This document shows, piece by piece, positions 34,663 through 45,596 of a stretch of 64,000 nucleotides of DNA. Numbering within the stretch: the stretch's first letter is position 1; every line of letters starts with the position of its first letter. The notes beneath the pieces were generated by a model. That model was not told the origin of the DNA. It was given only the letters and a program-made list of their open reading frames with translations, and searched no databases. The position numbers and the translations under genes are program-made. Source of the stretch: Streptomyces wuyuanensis (GTDB lineage: Bacteria; Actinomycetota; Actinomycetes; Streptomycetales; Streptomycetaceae); NCBI RefSeq assembly GCF_900103455.1, contig NZ_FNHI01000002.1, positions 248,001-312,000 on the forward strand. The letters are read 5' to 3'.

Positions 34663-35442
34663 CTACGTCGTGCGCTCGTCCCGGCGCCGGATCCTGCTGC
34701 CCAGCCACACCAGCGGGTCGTACTTCCGGTCGACGGCGCGCTCCTTGAGCGGGATCAGCGCGTTGTCCGTGATGTGGATTCCCTCGGGGCACACCTCGGT
34801 GCAGCACTTGGTGATGTTGCAGTAGCCCAGACCGTGCTCCTCCTGGGCCGTACGCCTGCGGTCGAGGCCCGACTCGGCCGCGGCGTCCAGCGGGTGCATG
34901 TCGAGCTCGGCCACGCGCATCAGGAAGCGCGGTCCGGCGAAGGCCGTCTTGTTCTCCTCGTGGTCACGCACCACATGGCAGGTGTCCTGGCACAGGAAGC
35001 ACTCGATGCACTTGCGGAACTCCTGGGAGCGGTCCACGTCGATCTGCTGCATCCGGTACTCGCCCGCCGCGACACCCGGCGGCGGCACGAAGGACGGCAC
35101 TTCCCTGGCCTTGGCGTAGTTGAAGGACACGTCGGTGACCAGGTCGCGCACCACCGGGAAGGCGCGCAGCGGGGTGACCGTGATGGTCTCGGCGCGGTCG
35201 AAGACCGACATGCGGGTCATGCACATCAGCCGCGGACGGCCGTTGATCTCCGCGCTGCACGAACCGCACTTGCCCGCCTTGCAGTTCCAGCGGACCGCGA
35301 GATCACCCGCCTGGGTGGCCTGCAGCCGGTGGATGATGTCGAGGACGACCTCGCCGTCGTGGACCTCGACCGTGAAGTCCTCGAGGTCCCCGCCGTCCTG
35401 GTCGCCCCGCCATACCCTGAACCGAGCGTCGTACGTGCTCAT
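34663..35442 (-). CDS. sdhB: Succinate dehydrogenase iron-sulfur subunit
   Basis: A 259-residue electron-transfer subunit. The N-terminal ferredoxin domain binds [2Fe-2S] through CKAGKCGSC plus a distal Cys (RLMCMTRM). The C-terminal domain has CIECFLCQDTC and CNITKCCTEVCPEG for the [4Fe-4S] and [3Fe-4S] centres. It passes electrons from SdhA flavin to the membrane anchor. ATG 35442 overlaps the sdhA stop by 4 nt (ATGA), so the two are translationally coupled. It is the last gene of the operon. Confidence 0.96.
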   Translation of the reverse strand: MSTYDARFRVWRGDQDGGDLEDFTVEVHDGEVVLDIIHRLQATQAGDLAVRWNCKAGKCGSCSAEINGRPRLMCMTRMSVFDRAETITVTPLRAFPVVRDLVTDVSFNYAKAREVPSFVPPPGVAAGEYRMQQIDVDRSQEFRKCIECFLCQDTCHVVRDHEENKTAFAGPRFLMRVAELDMHPLDAAAESGLDRRRTAQEEHGLGYCNITKCCTEVCPEGIHITDNALIPLKERAVDRKYDPLVWLGSRIRRRDERTT

Positions 35443-37391
35443 TCGTACAGCTCCTCTTCGGCGAGGTACTTGACCAGCTCTTCCTTCTCGAAGAGGGAGA
35501 GCAGGTCGTGGCGGATGGGCTCGGTGGTCTTCCGGGCGAGGTCGATCTGGCCGCGTACGGGGTCGGCGGCCGGAGCGCCGGGTTCCACCGGTCCGAAGGA
35601 CATGGCGCGGTCGGTGAGACGGCACAGCAGATTGATCCGCCGCCACTCGCGCTCCATCGCGGGGCAGTCCTCGCGGGTGTGGCCGCCGCGGCTCTCGGTG
35701 CGCTCCAGGGCGGAGCGGGCGATGCATTCGCTGACCAGCAGCATGTTGCGCAGGTCCAGGGCGAGGTGCCAGCCGGGATTGAACTGGCGGTGGCCCTCCA
35801 CGCCGGCCCTCCGGGCGCGGACCCGCAGATCGGCGAGCTTCTTCAGCGCCTGCGCCATCTCGGACTCCCGCCGGATGATGCCGACCAGGTCGTTCATCGT
35901 CTGCTGGAGCTCCTGGTGGAGCGTGTACGGGTTCTCCGGCGGTGCGTCCGGCTCGGGACCCTCGGCGCTGAAGGGCCGCAGCGCCTCCGCCGCGGCCGCG
36001 TCGATCTGCTCCTCGTCGACCGCGGGCCGCGCACCCGCGAGGCCCGCGGCGTACTCGGCGGCGTGCAGTCCGGCGCGCCGCCCGAAGACCAGCAGATCCG
36101 AGAGGGAGTTGCCGCCCAGGCGGTTGGAGCCGTGCATGCCGCCGGCGACCTCGCCCGCCGCGTACAGGCCGGGCACGCCGATCGTGGCCGCCGTGTCCGA
36201 CTCGACCGCGATGCCGCCCATCACGTAGTGGCAGGTCGGCCCGACCTCCATCGCCTCCGCCGTGATGTCCACGTCCGCCAGCTCCTTGAACTGGTGGTAC
36301 ATGGACGGCAGCCGGCGCTTGATCACCTCGGCCGGCATCCGGGTCGAGACGTCCAGGAACACCCCGCCGTGCGGAGAGCCGCGGCCCGCCTTCACCTCGG
36401 CGTTGATGGCCCGGGCGACCTCGTCCCGGGGGAGCAGCTCGGGAGGACGCCGGTTGTTGTCCGGGTCCTCGTACCAGCGGTCGCCCTCCTCCTCCGTCTC
36501 CGCGTACTTCTCCTTGAAGACGTCAGGGACGTAGTCGAACATGAACCGCTTGCCCTCGGAGTTGCGCAGCACCCCTCCGTCGCCGCGCACCGACTCGGTG
36601 ACGAGGATGCCCTTCACCGAGGGCGGCCAGACCATTCCGGTCGGATGGAACTGCACGAACTCCATGTTCAGCAGCGGCGCCCCGGCGAGCAGCGCCAGCG
36701 CGTGCCCGTCGCCGGTGTACTCCCAGGAGTTGGAGGTGACCTTGAAGGACTTGCCGATCCCTCCGGTGGCCAGCACGACCGCCGGTGCCTCCAGCACGAA
36801 GAAGCGGCCGGACTCGCGCTCGTAGCAGAAGGCGCCCGAAACCCTGTCGCCGTCCTTGAGCACCCGGGTCACCGTGCACTCCTGGAAGACCTTCAGCCGG
36901 GCCTCGGGGTCGCCGACCTCCCGCTCGTCCTCCTGCTGGAGCGAGACGATCTTCTGCTGGAGGGTCCGGATCAGTTCCAGTCCGGTCCGGTCGCCGACGT
37001 GCGCCAGCCGCGGGTACTCGTGGCCGCCGAAGTTGCGCTGGGAGATCTTCCCGTCCTTGGTGCGGTCGAAGAGCGCGCCCCAGGTCTCCAGCTCCCAGAC
37101 GCGGTCGGGGGCCTCCTGGGCGTGCAGTTCCGCCATCCGCCACTGGTTGAGGAACTTCCCGCCGCGCATGGTGTCGCGGAAGTGGACCTGCCAGTTGTCG
37201 TGGGAGTTCACATTGCCCATGGAGGCGGCGATCCCGCCCTCCGCCATCACGGTGTGGGCCTTGCCGAACAGGGACTTGCAGATCACGGCCGTACGGGCGC
37301 CCGCCTCACGCGCCTCGATGGCGGCCCGCAGCCCCGCACCACCCGCGCCCACGACGACAACATCCCACTGCTGCCGTTCGAGCTCAGTCAT
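35439..37391 (-). CDS. sdhA: Succinate dehydrogenase/fumarate reductase flavoprotein
   Basis: A 650-residue FAD-linked catalytic subunit. The Rossmann motif VVVGAGGAGLRAAIEA is at residues 11-26 and the covalent-FAD histidine is in GKAHTVMAEGGIAAS. Substrate-site residues occur in QFHPTGM, in the conserved RGDGGVLRN segment, in HYVMGGIAVE and in GSNRLGGNSLSDLLVFGRRAG. ATG 37391 follows GGGGAAAGGTG at good distance; the open frame further upstream overlaps sdhC. The acidic tail (EKEELVKYLAEEELYE) precedes sdhB. It oxidises succinate to fumarate. Confidence 0.96.
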   Translation of the reverse strand: MTELERQQWDVVVVGAGGAGLRAAIEAREAGARTAVICKSLFGKAHTVMAEGGIAASMGNVNSHDNWQVHFRDTMRGGKFLNQWRMAELHAQEAPDRVWELETWGALFDRTKDGKISQRNFGGHEYPRLAHVGDRTGLELIRTLQQKIVSLQQEDEREVGDPEARLKVFQECTVTRVLKDGDRVSGAFCYERESGRFFVLEAPAVVLATGGIGKSFKVTSNSWEYTGDGHALALLAGAPLLNMEFVQFHPTGMVWPPSVKGILVTESVRGDGGVLRNSEGKRFMFDYVPDVFKEKYAETEEEGDRWYEDPDNNRRPPELLPRDEVARAINAEVKAGRGSPHGGVFLDVSTRMPAEVIKRRLPSMYHQFKELADVDITAEAMEVGPTCHYVMGGIAVESDTAATIGVPGLYAAGEVAGGMHGSNRLGGNSLSDLLVFGRRAGLHAAEYAAGLAGARPAVDEEQIDAAAAEALRPFSAEGPEPDAPPENPYTLHQELQQTMNDLVGIIRRESEMAQALKKLADLRVRARRAGVEGHRQFNPGWHLALDLRNMLLVSECIARSALERTESRGGHTREDCPAMEREWRRINLLCRLTDRAMSFGPVEPGAPAADPVRGQIDLARKTTEPIRHDLLSLFEKEELVKYLAEEELYE

Positions 37392-37408
37392 CGGTGAGCA
37401 CCTTTCCC

Positions 37409-38227
37409 CTAGAAGAAGCGCGGATCGGCGAAGGCGCCGGAGGCGAGCAGGTAGACGTAGAAGTCGGCGAGCGCGACGCTGATCAACGACGTCCAGGCGA
37501 GCAGCATGTGACGCTCGTTCAGCTTGCCGACGAAGCCCCACAGCCGGTAGCGGACCGGGTGCTTGGAGAAGTGCCGCAGCCGTCCGCCGATGATGTGCCG
37601 GCAGGAGTGGCAGGACAGGGTGTACGCCCAGATCAGCACGATGTTGACGAGGAAGACCAGGGTGCCGAGGCCCATGTGGCCCCAGGCGTAGTTCTCGTCG
37701 CGGAAGGCGAGCACCGTGTCGTAGGTGAGGATGCCCGCCACCGGCAGCGCCGCGTAGAAGAAGTAGCGGTGCATGTTCTGCAGGATCAGCGGGAAGCGGG
37801 TCTCACCCGTGTACTTCGCGTGCGGCTCGGCGACCGCGCAGGCCGGGGGCGAGGCCCAGAAGCCCCGGTAGTAGGCCTTGCGGTAGTAGTAGCAGGTCAG
37901 CCGGAAGCCCAGCGGGAAGATGAGGATCAGCAGCGCGGGGGACAGGCCCCACCAGCTGCCGAAGATCTCCCAGTTCGGGCCGCCCTTCATCGGGACGCAG
38001 TTCTCGGCGAGACAGGGTGAGTAGAACGGCGAGACGTACGGCGCCGCGTAGTAGTCGCTGTTCGAGAAGGCCCGCCAGGTCGAGTAGACGATGAAGGCGA
38101 GCAGACCGCCGGCGGTCGCGGCGGGCGCGAGCCACCAGCGGTCGGTCCTGAGGGTACGGGTGGCGATGGCGGCGCGCGTGGCGCCGCGTACGCCTGTGTC
38201 GGTATGAGGTTCGGTGCCTGTGGCCAA
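37409..38227 (-). CDS. sdhC: Succinate dehydrogenase membrane anchor (single five-helix type)
   Basis: A 272-residue membrane protein with about five transmembrane helices (roughly residues 33-52, 92-112, 150-170, 185-207 and 243-265). This is the Sdh1-type single anchor of actinobacteria rather than a separate SdhC and SdhD pair. Histidines in LQNMHRYFFY and SCHSCRH may ligate haem or quinone-site groups. The periplasmic loop has CLAENCVPM. TTG 38227 is chosen because AGGAG lies 5 nt before it (protein begins LATGTEPHTD, with fMet in practice). The frame is open upstream, but it overlaps the small protein gene at 38236. Confidence 0.88.
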   Translation of the reverse strand: MATGTEPHTDTGVRGATRAAIATRTLRTDRWWLAPAATAGGLLAFIVYSTWRAFSNSDYYAAPYVSPFYSPCLAENCVPMKGGPNWEIFGSWWGLSPALLILIFPLGFRLTCYYYRKAYYRGFWASPPACAVAEPHAKYTGETRFPLILQNMHRYFFYAALPVAGILTYDTVLAFRDENYAWGHMGLGTLVFLVNIVLIWAYTLSCHSCRHIIGGRLRHFSKHPVRYRLWGFVGKLNERHMLLAWTSLISVALADFYVYLLASGAFADPRFF

Positions 38228-38235
38228 CGAAGCTC

Positions 38236-38466
38236 CTAGGGCGCGTGCCGGTCGCGCGCACCCAGGCCTTCGTCGTCCGAGTCCGTCCACAGCGAACTGT
38301 CGTACGGGGTGTCGGGAATGGTGACCAGGTCTTCGGGGCGGCCGGCCGGCTGGGTCCGGGGTGCGTCCTCCCGCTTGTGCGCGAGGCTCCGCTCCAGCCG
38401 TTCGACCGTTCGGGTCAGGTCGTCGAGACGGCGCTTGACGTCCGTCAACTCGTCCTGCAGGGACAT
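38236..38466 (-). CDS. Small coiled-coil protein, first gene of the sdh operon
   Basis: A 76-residue protein starting MSLQDELTDVKRRLDDLTRT at ATG 38466, seven nt after GAGGG. Residues 1-30 form a heptad-like coiled coil (LTDVKRRLDDLTRTVERLERSL); the rest is acidic and disordered, with a YDSSLWTDSDDEG segment. It lies 8 nt before the sdhC start, so it is almost certainly co-transcribed with sdhCAB. Function unknown. It could be an assembly factor or a small accessory subunit of this Sdh type. Confidence 0.7.
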   Translation of the reverse strand: MSLQDELTDVKRRLDDLTRTVERLERSLAHKREDAPRTQPAGRPEDLVTIPDTPYDSSLWTDSDDEGLGARDRHAP

Positions 38467-38769
38467 GAACTGCCCTCACTTCCGCGGTCGCGGTGGCATG
38501 CGGGTGTCTGGGGATGTCCCCCAGAGGGCTGTGTGTGCGCCTGCGAGTGTCGCGCGTCACATCCCTGCTTGTGAAGGCGTGTGCACCGATTCGCGCCACG
38601 CGCCACCCGTTAGGGGCTGCCCGTTGGGCCGCATGGGTGGGGTTTTCGGTCCGCTCCGCCGTGTCTGCGCCGCACCCCGGCCTCCGTCCTTTTCAGTGAA
38701 GTCGCAATAGGTGTGATCATCTCCAAAGCCCATCAAAGACCCAACTAATCGGACGAAGGGGTACACGTC
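38467..38769. other. Divergent promoter region, sdh operon / solute-binding protein gene
   Basis: A 303-base spacer with no gene. It must hold promoters for both directions. An AT-richer stretch at 38700-38750 (CAATAGGTGTGATCATCTCC) precedes the plus-strand gene. I see no clear operator. Confidence 0.6.
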
Positions 38770-41184
38770 ATGTCCGAGGTCGACGCCCCACGCGGGAGGA
38801 CGTGCTCCCGTACGCCCTGCTTCCGCATCTCCCGGTCCCGGTCCGGCCGCTCCCGGACCCTGCGCTCGGTGGCACTGCTCACGAGCGGGGTGCTCGTCCT
38901 GCCGGTACTGGCCGGCTGCACGTCGGAGGAGGGCGGCTCCGAGGCCGTGGCGGTCCCCGCGGACATCGGCCACGCAGGGCGCAACCAGGTCGAGCAGGGC
39001 GGCACGCTGAGGTGGGCCGTCGACTCCGTACCCACGACGCTCAACGCCTTCCAGGCCGACGCGGACGCTGCCACGGCCCGGGTCGCCGGCGCCGTGCTCC
39101 CCTCCCTCTTCACGCTGGACCAGCGCGGCCGCCCGCAGCTCAACCCCGACTACCTGGAATCGGCCGAGCTCGTCGACCGCGAGCCCAAGCAGGTCGTCCT
39201 CTACAAGCTCAACCAGGAGGCCGTCTGGACCGACGGCCGGGAGATCGGCGCACCGGACTTCGTCGCCCAGTGGAGGGCTCTCAGCGGCAAGGACTCGGCG
39301 TACTGGACCGCGCGCAACGCCGGCTACGAGCGCATCGAGAACATCGAGCGCGGCAAGAACGACCTGGAGGTACGGGTCACCTTCGCCAGGCCGTACGCCG
39401 ACTGGAGATCGCTGTTCTCCCCGCTCTACCCGAAGGAGACGACGGGCAGCCCGGCCTCCTTCAACGACGGGGCCCGCACGGAGCTGCCGGCGACCGCGGG
39501 GCCCTTCGCCCTGCAGAAGATCGACAGCGATGACGGCACCGTCACGCTCGTCCGCAACCCGCGCTGGTGGGGGGACCCGGCCAAGCTCGACTCGCTCGTG
39601 CTGCGGGCCGTGCCGCGCGACCGGCGTGCCGCGGCGCTCGCCACGGGCGCCGTCGATCTGGCCGAGATCGACCGGGGCGTGGCGGACCGCATCGCCGTGG
39701 CGCAAAAGGACACGGGCGGCGGCAGCGGCCCCGGGGCCGCGTCGGCGGAAGCGGGGGAGTCCGGCGGCGGTACCCAGCAGGAACGTTCCGCCGGGAGTGC
39801 CGGGGAGGAGACGGGCGGGGATGGGCTGCTCGCGCGGGAGCGCGGAGACGCAGGGCTGACGAGGTTCAGCAGCGACCAGACTGCGCTGCGCGGATTCGTC
39901 GTCCGCAAGTCCCTGGAGCCCGCGTACACCCAGCTCGCGCTCAACGGGGAGTCGGGTCCGCTCGCTGACGAGCGGGTGCGGCGTGCGGTGGCCCGGGCGC
40001 TGGACCGCCGCGAGCTCGCCGAGACCGTACTGAAGCCCCTCGGACTGCCCGCGAAGCCCGTCGGGAGCCACCTGGCGCTCGCGGGACAGTCCGCGTACGC
40101 GGACAGCAGCGGCGCGCTCGGCGGCCAGGACACGGCGGAGGCGCAGGCGCTGCTCGCCGACGCGGGGTGGACCAGGGAGGGTGCACGGTCGGCCGAGTCC
40201 GGTACGAAGGCGGGGCCCGAGAAGAGCCCCGCGGCAGGAAGCCCGGCCGCGGAGAGCCCGGCGGCGGGGAGCAGCCCGACGGCGCAGAGCCCGGCGGCCG
40301 GGACCCCGTCAGCGCAGAGTCCGGCGGCGCAGAGCCCCTCCGCGGGAGGCTCGCCTTCCGCCGGCGGCTCGGGTGCGCCCGGCGCGTCGCAGAGCCCGCC
40401 GGCCGCGGGCGGTGCCCGTACCGGTGCCGCCGGCACGGCGGCCACCGGCACCGGCGGGGACGACAAGCCCGGCGCCGCACGCCCTGCGGCCGCCCCGCTC
40501 GGCAGCGACGGGGACAAGGCGATGCCCGAGGCGTACCGGCGTGAGGGCGGGGTCCCGGGCGCCTATGCGCCGGTCGGCACCAGAGCCCCGGGGCGGAACC
40601 CGGTCGCGGGACCGCTCGGCAAGGACGGCAAGCCGCTCAGCCTCCGCTTCGTCCTCCCCTCGGGCCCGGGCTCCGAGTCGCTGCGCACGGTCGGGGACCG
40701 GATCCGCAGGATGCTGGACGGGGTCGGCATCCACACCGAGGTGAAGAAGGTCGCCGAGGACAGCTTCTTCAAGGACCACATCGCGTCGGGGCACTACGAC
40801 CTCGCCCTGTGGTCCTGGCCGGCCACGGCCTACCCGGCGACCGACGCCCGTCCGATCTACGCCAAGCCCGAGCCCGCGACGGACGGCTCGCTGCTGGTGG
40901 AGCAGAACTACACCCGGGTCGGTACGGACCGCATCGACCAGCTCTTCGACGAGGCGGTGTCCGAGCTGGACGAGAGGAAGGCCCGGGACCTGATGAAGCA
41001 GGTCGACGCCCGGATCTGGGCCGCGGCGGCCTCCATCCCCCTCTACCAGCGTCCCGAGCTCGTGGCCGCGAAGCGCGACCTGGCCAACGCGGGGGCGTTC
41101 GGCTTCTCGGCCCCGCGCTACCAGGACATCGGCTTCGTCAAGGCGAAGCCGGCGCACGGAGCCGGGCCGGCCACGGCGGAGTAG
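38770..41184 (+). CDS. Orphan ABC solute-binding lipoprotein, family 5, with disordered inserts
   Basis: An 804-residue extracytoplasmic peptide-binding-type protein, about 250 residues longer than usual. The basic N-terminus leads to a lipobox (LPVLAGC, Cys at about residue 50). Family 5 signatures follow: GGTLRWAVDSVPTTLNAFQAD, VWTDGREIGAPDFVAQW, ALNGESGPLADERVRRAVARALDR and late VEQNYTRVGTDRIDQLFDEA. Two low-complexity stretches interrupt the fold: a Gly/Ser/Glu insert (about 315-355) and a Ser/Pro/Ala/Gln repeat region (about 465-590, repeated SPAAGSPAAESPAAG and SPAAQSPSAGG). No permease or ATPase genes adjoin, so it may share those of bldK 3 kb away or another system. Confidence 0.88.
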   Translation: MSEVDAPRGRTCSRTPCFRISRSRSGRSRTLRSVALLTSGVLVLPVLAGCTSEEGGSEAVAVPADIGHAGRNQVEQGGTLRWAVDSVPTTLNAFQADADAATARVAGAVLPSLFTLDQRGRPQLNPDYLESAELVDREPKQVVLYKLNQEAVWTDGREIGAPDFVAQWRALSGKDSAYWTARNAGYERIENIERGKNDLEVRVTFARPYADWRSLFSPLYPKETTGSPASFNDGARTELPATAGPFALQKIDSDDGTVTLVRNPRWWGDPAKLDSLVLRAVPRDRRAAALATGAVDLAEIDRGVADRIAVAQKDTGGGSGPGAASAEAGESGGGTQQERSAGSAGEETGGDGLLARERGDAGLTRFSSDQTALRGFVVRKSLEPAYTQLALNGESGPLADERVRRAVARALDRRELAETVLKPLGLPAKPVGSHLALAGQSAYADSSGALGGQDTAEAQALLADAGWTREGARSAESGTKAGPEKSPAAGSPAAESPAAGSSPTAQSPAAGTPSAQSPAAQSPSAGGSPSAGGSGAPGASQSPPAAGGARTGAAGTAATGTGGDDKPGAARPAAAPLGSDGDKAMPEAYRREGGVPGAYAPVGTRAPGRNPVAGPLGKDGKPLSLRFVLPSGPGSESLRTVGDRIRRMLDGVGIHTEVKKVAEDSFFKDHIASGHYDLALWSWPATAYPATDARPIYAKPEPATDGSLLVEQNYTRVGTDRIDQLFDEAVSELDERKARDLMKQVDARIWAAAASIPLYQRPELVAAKRDLANAGAFGFSAPRYQDIGFVKAKPAHGAGPATAE

Positions 41185-41806
41185 CGCCTCCCGGCGCCGT
41201 CCGCCGGGGCCCGCCCGCGGCCGCCTCGGCGGACGGCATACGGAGCGATCGTGAGGGCCCGGGCGTCCGGGGCCCGGCGGGCCGGTCGGATCTCGGGGCC
41301 TCGGGGCCCCTGCCCGGGAACGGGAGATCTTCGTGCCGCCGGGCGGCGTACCGGCCCGTCCGTCCTGTACGGGGCGTCCCGGGACCACGGGCGCGGCTCG
41401 TGCCGAGGGCCCCGGACCCCGGTCGCGGCCGGGGCCCGGCCGCAGTGCCCGTGCCGTGTCCGGCGGCTCGGTGCCTCTGTGCCGTGCCGTGTCCGGCGGC
41501 TCCGGGAGCCCTGCGCGGTGCCGTGTCCGGTCCGGTCGATCCCGTCCCGTTCCCGCCGCCTCGGAGCCGCGTCGTCGAGCGTTCTGGAGCGGAACCTTCC
41601 GCTCCAGTGATCCGGACCTCAGAAGCAGCTCAATTCCCTTGCCTGCCGGTGCTCCCGGCGGGCAAGGTCGTTCCGGGTCGGATCGGGCCGGGAAGCCCTC
41701 TGCGCGGCGGCCCCGTACCATGGACACAGCCGTGGCGCGTCCGCCCGGCGGGCGTAAGAGGAAACAGACGCCGCATCCCACGATCCGAGAGAAGCGCAAG
41801 CCACCC
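41185..41806. other. Non-coding region upstream of typA, with a triple direct repeat
   Basis: A 620-base gap without a recognisable gene. GTGCCGTGTCCGG occurs at 41451, 41484 and 41518; the first two copies extend to GTGCCGTGTCCGGCGGCTC. The period is 33-34 bp. The rest is GC-rich. The typA promoter is presumably in the last 200 bases. Confidence 0.6.
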
Positions 41807-43714
<1,908 letters not shown>

Positions 43715-43754
43715 ACCGTCCGGTTCCGGACATCGGGACCAGACCGACCGTGAC

Positions 43755-43791
43755 GGCCCGGGAGACCCCGCTCGAGGGGGTTTCCCGGGCC
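43755..43791 (+). terminator. Terminator after typA
   Basis: A 15-bp stem with one G-T wobble (43755-43769 with 43777-43791) and a short loop, followed by GTTTCC. Confidence 0.8.
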
Positions 43792-43873
43792 GTTTCCGTG
43801 CGCGCCCCCGTCTGGGAGACTGCGGGTGCCCGGTCTGTCCGCCCTGTCCGTCAACAGATTTTCCTGCGCCACT

Positions 43874-43890
43874 CGTCCGACTATCGGACG
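43874..43890. promoter_or_regulatory. 17-bp palindrome CGTCCGA-CTA-TCGGACG upstream of bldK
   Basis: Perfect 7-bp arms around 3 nt, about 650 nt before bldKA, at the edge of an AT-richer stretch (43890-44040) that probably contains the operon promoter. It is a candidate operator or a small structured leader element. Confidence 0.4.
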
Positions 43891-44185
43891 TAGCTCACCG
43901 GAAACCTGTATTAACAGTCCGTTTCGCGCGTGTCTGTCTGCGATCCCTTTGTCCGAATTTTGGGCGTCTGGGGCGGAGTGATGTTGCCAAAACGAGATGC
44001 TTTAAGTGTGGTTTACAGCCCGAACTTACCTAATAGTTGGCTTCACTGAGCTCGGGTCAACGGGTCACGCGCTGTGGGGAGCGCCGACTCACGAGCACAC
44101 GGGGCACGGATCTCGCCGTCAGGGGTGTCGGCGTTGTCATGTGCCCACCCTTGCAGTGAATACGTGGACTCATGAGGAGGAACCC

Positions 44186-44296
44186 ATGCGCGGTGCCACG
44201 AGCACCAGTGGGCTCGGGTCGTCGAAGATGGCTCGGACGACCGGTTTGCAGCGCACGTCATCCGGTCCGGTCGCCGGCAGCGGCCGGCGAATCTGA
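44186..44296 (+). other. 36-codon ORF with strong ribosome site in the bldK leader
   Basis: ATG 44186 lies 5 nt after GAGGAGGAA, the best Shine-Dalgarno sequence in the region. It opens a 36-residue reading frame (begins MRGATSTSGLGSSKM) ending 241 nt before bldKA. The start resembles that of the second system's binding protein (MRGAAHVTRA). It may be a leader peptide or the remnant of a solute-binding-protein gene. The surrounding 43792-44537 contains no larger gene. Confidence 0.4.
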
Positions 44297-44537
44297 GACC
44301 CGGTCAACCGCTCGGCTCGCGTTCCTTGGGGGGATCCACCCCAACCTGACGCTCTTCGCAGTCGCCCTGCCCACGGGAGAACCCGTGCGGTGGCGCGGTG
44401 TCACTGCCGTGCCCGTCTTCAGGTGACGGGCAGGCAATCGGCGAGACCGTCACGCAGCACGCCGGAACGGGCCATACGCCCGGTCATCTACGCGCGCAGG
44501 ACCGCGGGTCACCCGACACCCGTGAATGGACACCATC

Positions 44538-45587
44538 ATGACCAGTCCAATTGAGATCGAGGGCGAGACCGCCTCTGTCGCCTTGGACAAGGAGACCGCT
44601 GCCGGCAACGACGGCGCGGACAAGGACCAGGACAAGAAGGAGCTCACCGGCCGGTCGCCAGGCCAGCTGATGTGGACGCGCTTCAAGCGCGACCGCACGG
44701 GCATGATCTCCGCCTGTGTCGTGCTCTTCTTCTTCGCCGTCGCCGCGCTGGCCCCGGTGATCTCGGCGGTGTACGGCAAGAACCCGTACACGCTCTACGC
44801 GCAGGAGCCCGACTACCCGTTCCTGCTCGACGACTTCGCCATGCCCAACGGTCCGTTCGGCGGCGTCTCGGGCGAGTTCTGGTTCGGTGTCGAGCCCAAC
44901 CTGGGCCGTGACGTGTTCACCATGCTGATCTACGGCATGCGCACGTCGCTGTTCATGGCGCTGGTTCTGACGTTCCTCTGCGTGGTGACCGGTGTCATCA
45001 TCGGATTGATCGGCGGCTACTTCGGCGGCAAGGTCGACTACTGGCTGGGCCGGATCACGGACTTCTTCCTGTCCTTCCCGAACCAGCTGTTCTTCATCGC
45101 CTTCATGCCCGTCGTGACCGCGCTGTTCGTCTCCCCGACGGACGAGACGCCGACCTACCTCCGGGCGGTCGCGATCATCCTGGTGTCGTGGTTCCTGGGC
45201 TGGATGGGCATGGCCCGTCTGGTGCGCAGCTCGGTACTCTCCCTGCGCGAGCGGGAGTTCGTCGAGGCGGCGAAGGTCTCCGGAGCCCCTCGGTCGCGGA
45301 TCGTGTTCAAGGAGATCCTGCCGAACATCGTCACTCCCATCCTGGTGCAGGGCACGTACATGCTGCCCAGCGCCATCCTCAACATCGCATTCCTCTCGTA
45401 CGTGGGTGTCGGCTTCGTCGAGCCGACCCCCGACTGGGGCCGCATGTTCGCCACGGGCGCCAAGCTCTACGAGCTGGACCCGGCCTTCATGTTCTTCCCC
45501 GGTGTCGCGATGGTGATCTTCGTCCTGGCCTTCAACCTCCTCGGTGACTCGGTCCGGGACGCGTTCGACCCCAAGACCGGACGGTGA
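44538..45587 (+). CDS. bldKA: Oligopeptide ABC transporter permease BldKA
   Basis: A 349-residue DppC/OppC-type inner-membrane permease. A 45-residue charged N-terminus, helix 1 (ISACVVLFFFAVAALAPVI), a periplasmic loop, then five further helices. The EAA cytoplasmic loop appears as EFVEAAKVSGAPRSRIVFKEILPNI. It is the first of five genes in the exact bldKA-E order (permease, binding lipoprotein, permease, ATPase, ATPase). In S. coelicolor the system imports a peptide signal needed for aerial mycelium. ATG 44538 is used; ATG 44526 is an equally possible start, as neither has a strong ribosome site. Confidence 0.9.
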   Translation: MTSPIEIEGETASVALDKETAAGNDGADKDQDKKELTGRSPGQLMWTRFKRDRTGMISACVVLFFFAVAALAPVISAVYGKNPYTLYAQEPDYPFLLDDFAMPNGPFGGVSGEFWFGVEPNLGRDVFTMLIYGMRTSLFMALVLTFLCVVTGVIIGLIGGYFGGKVDYWLGRITDFFLSFPNQLFFIAFMPVVTALFVSPTDETPTYLRAVAIILVSWFLGWMGMARLVRSSVLSLREREFVEAAKVSGAPRSRIVFKEILPNIVTPILVQGTYMLPSAILNIAFLSYVGVGFVEPTPDWGRMFATGAKLYELDPAFMFFPGVAMVIFVLAFNLLGDSVRDAFDPKTGR

Positions 45588-45596
45588 CGTCCACGT

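Noticed and set aside
38568-38590. Rex-like site TTGTGAAGGCGTG upstream of the sdh operon
   Set aside because: Only the left half fits TTGTGAA-N-TTCACAA; the right half does not.
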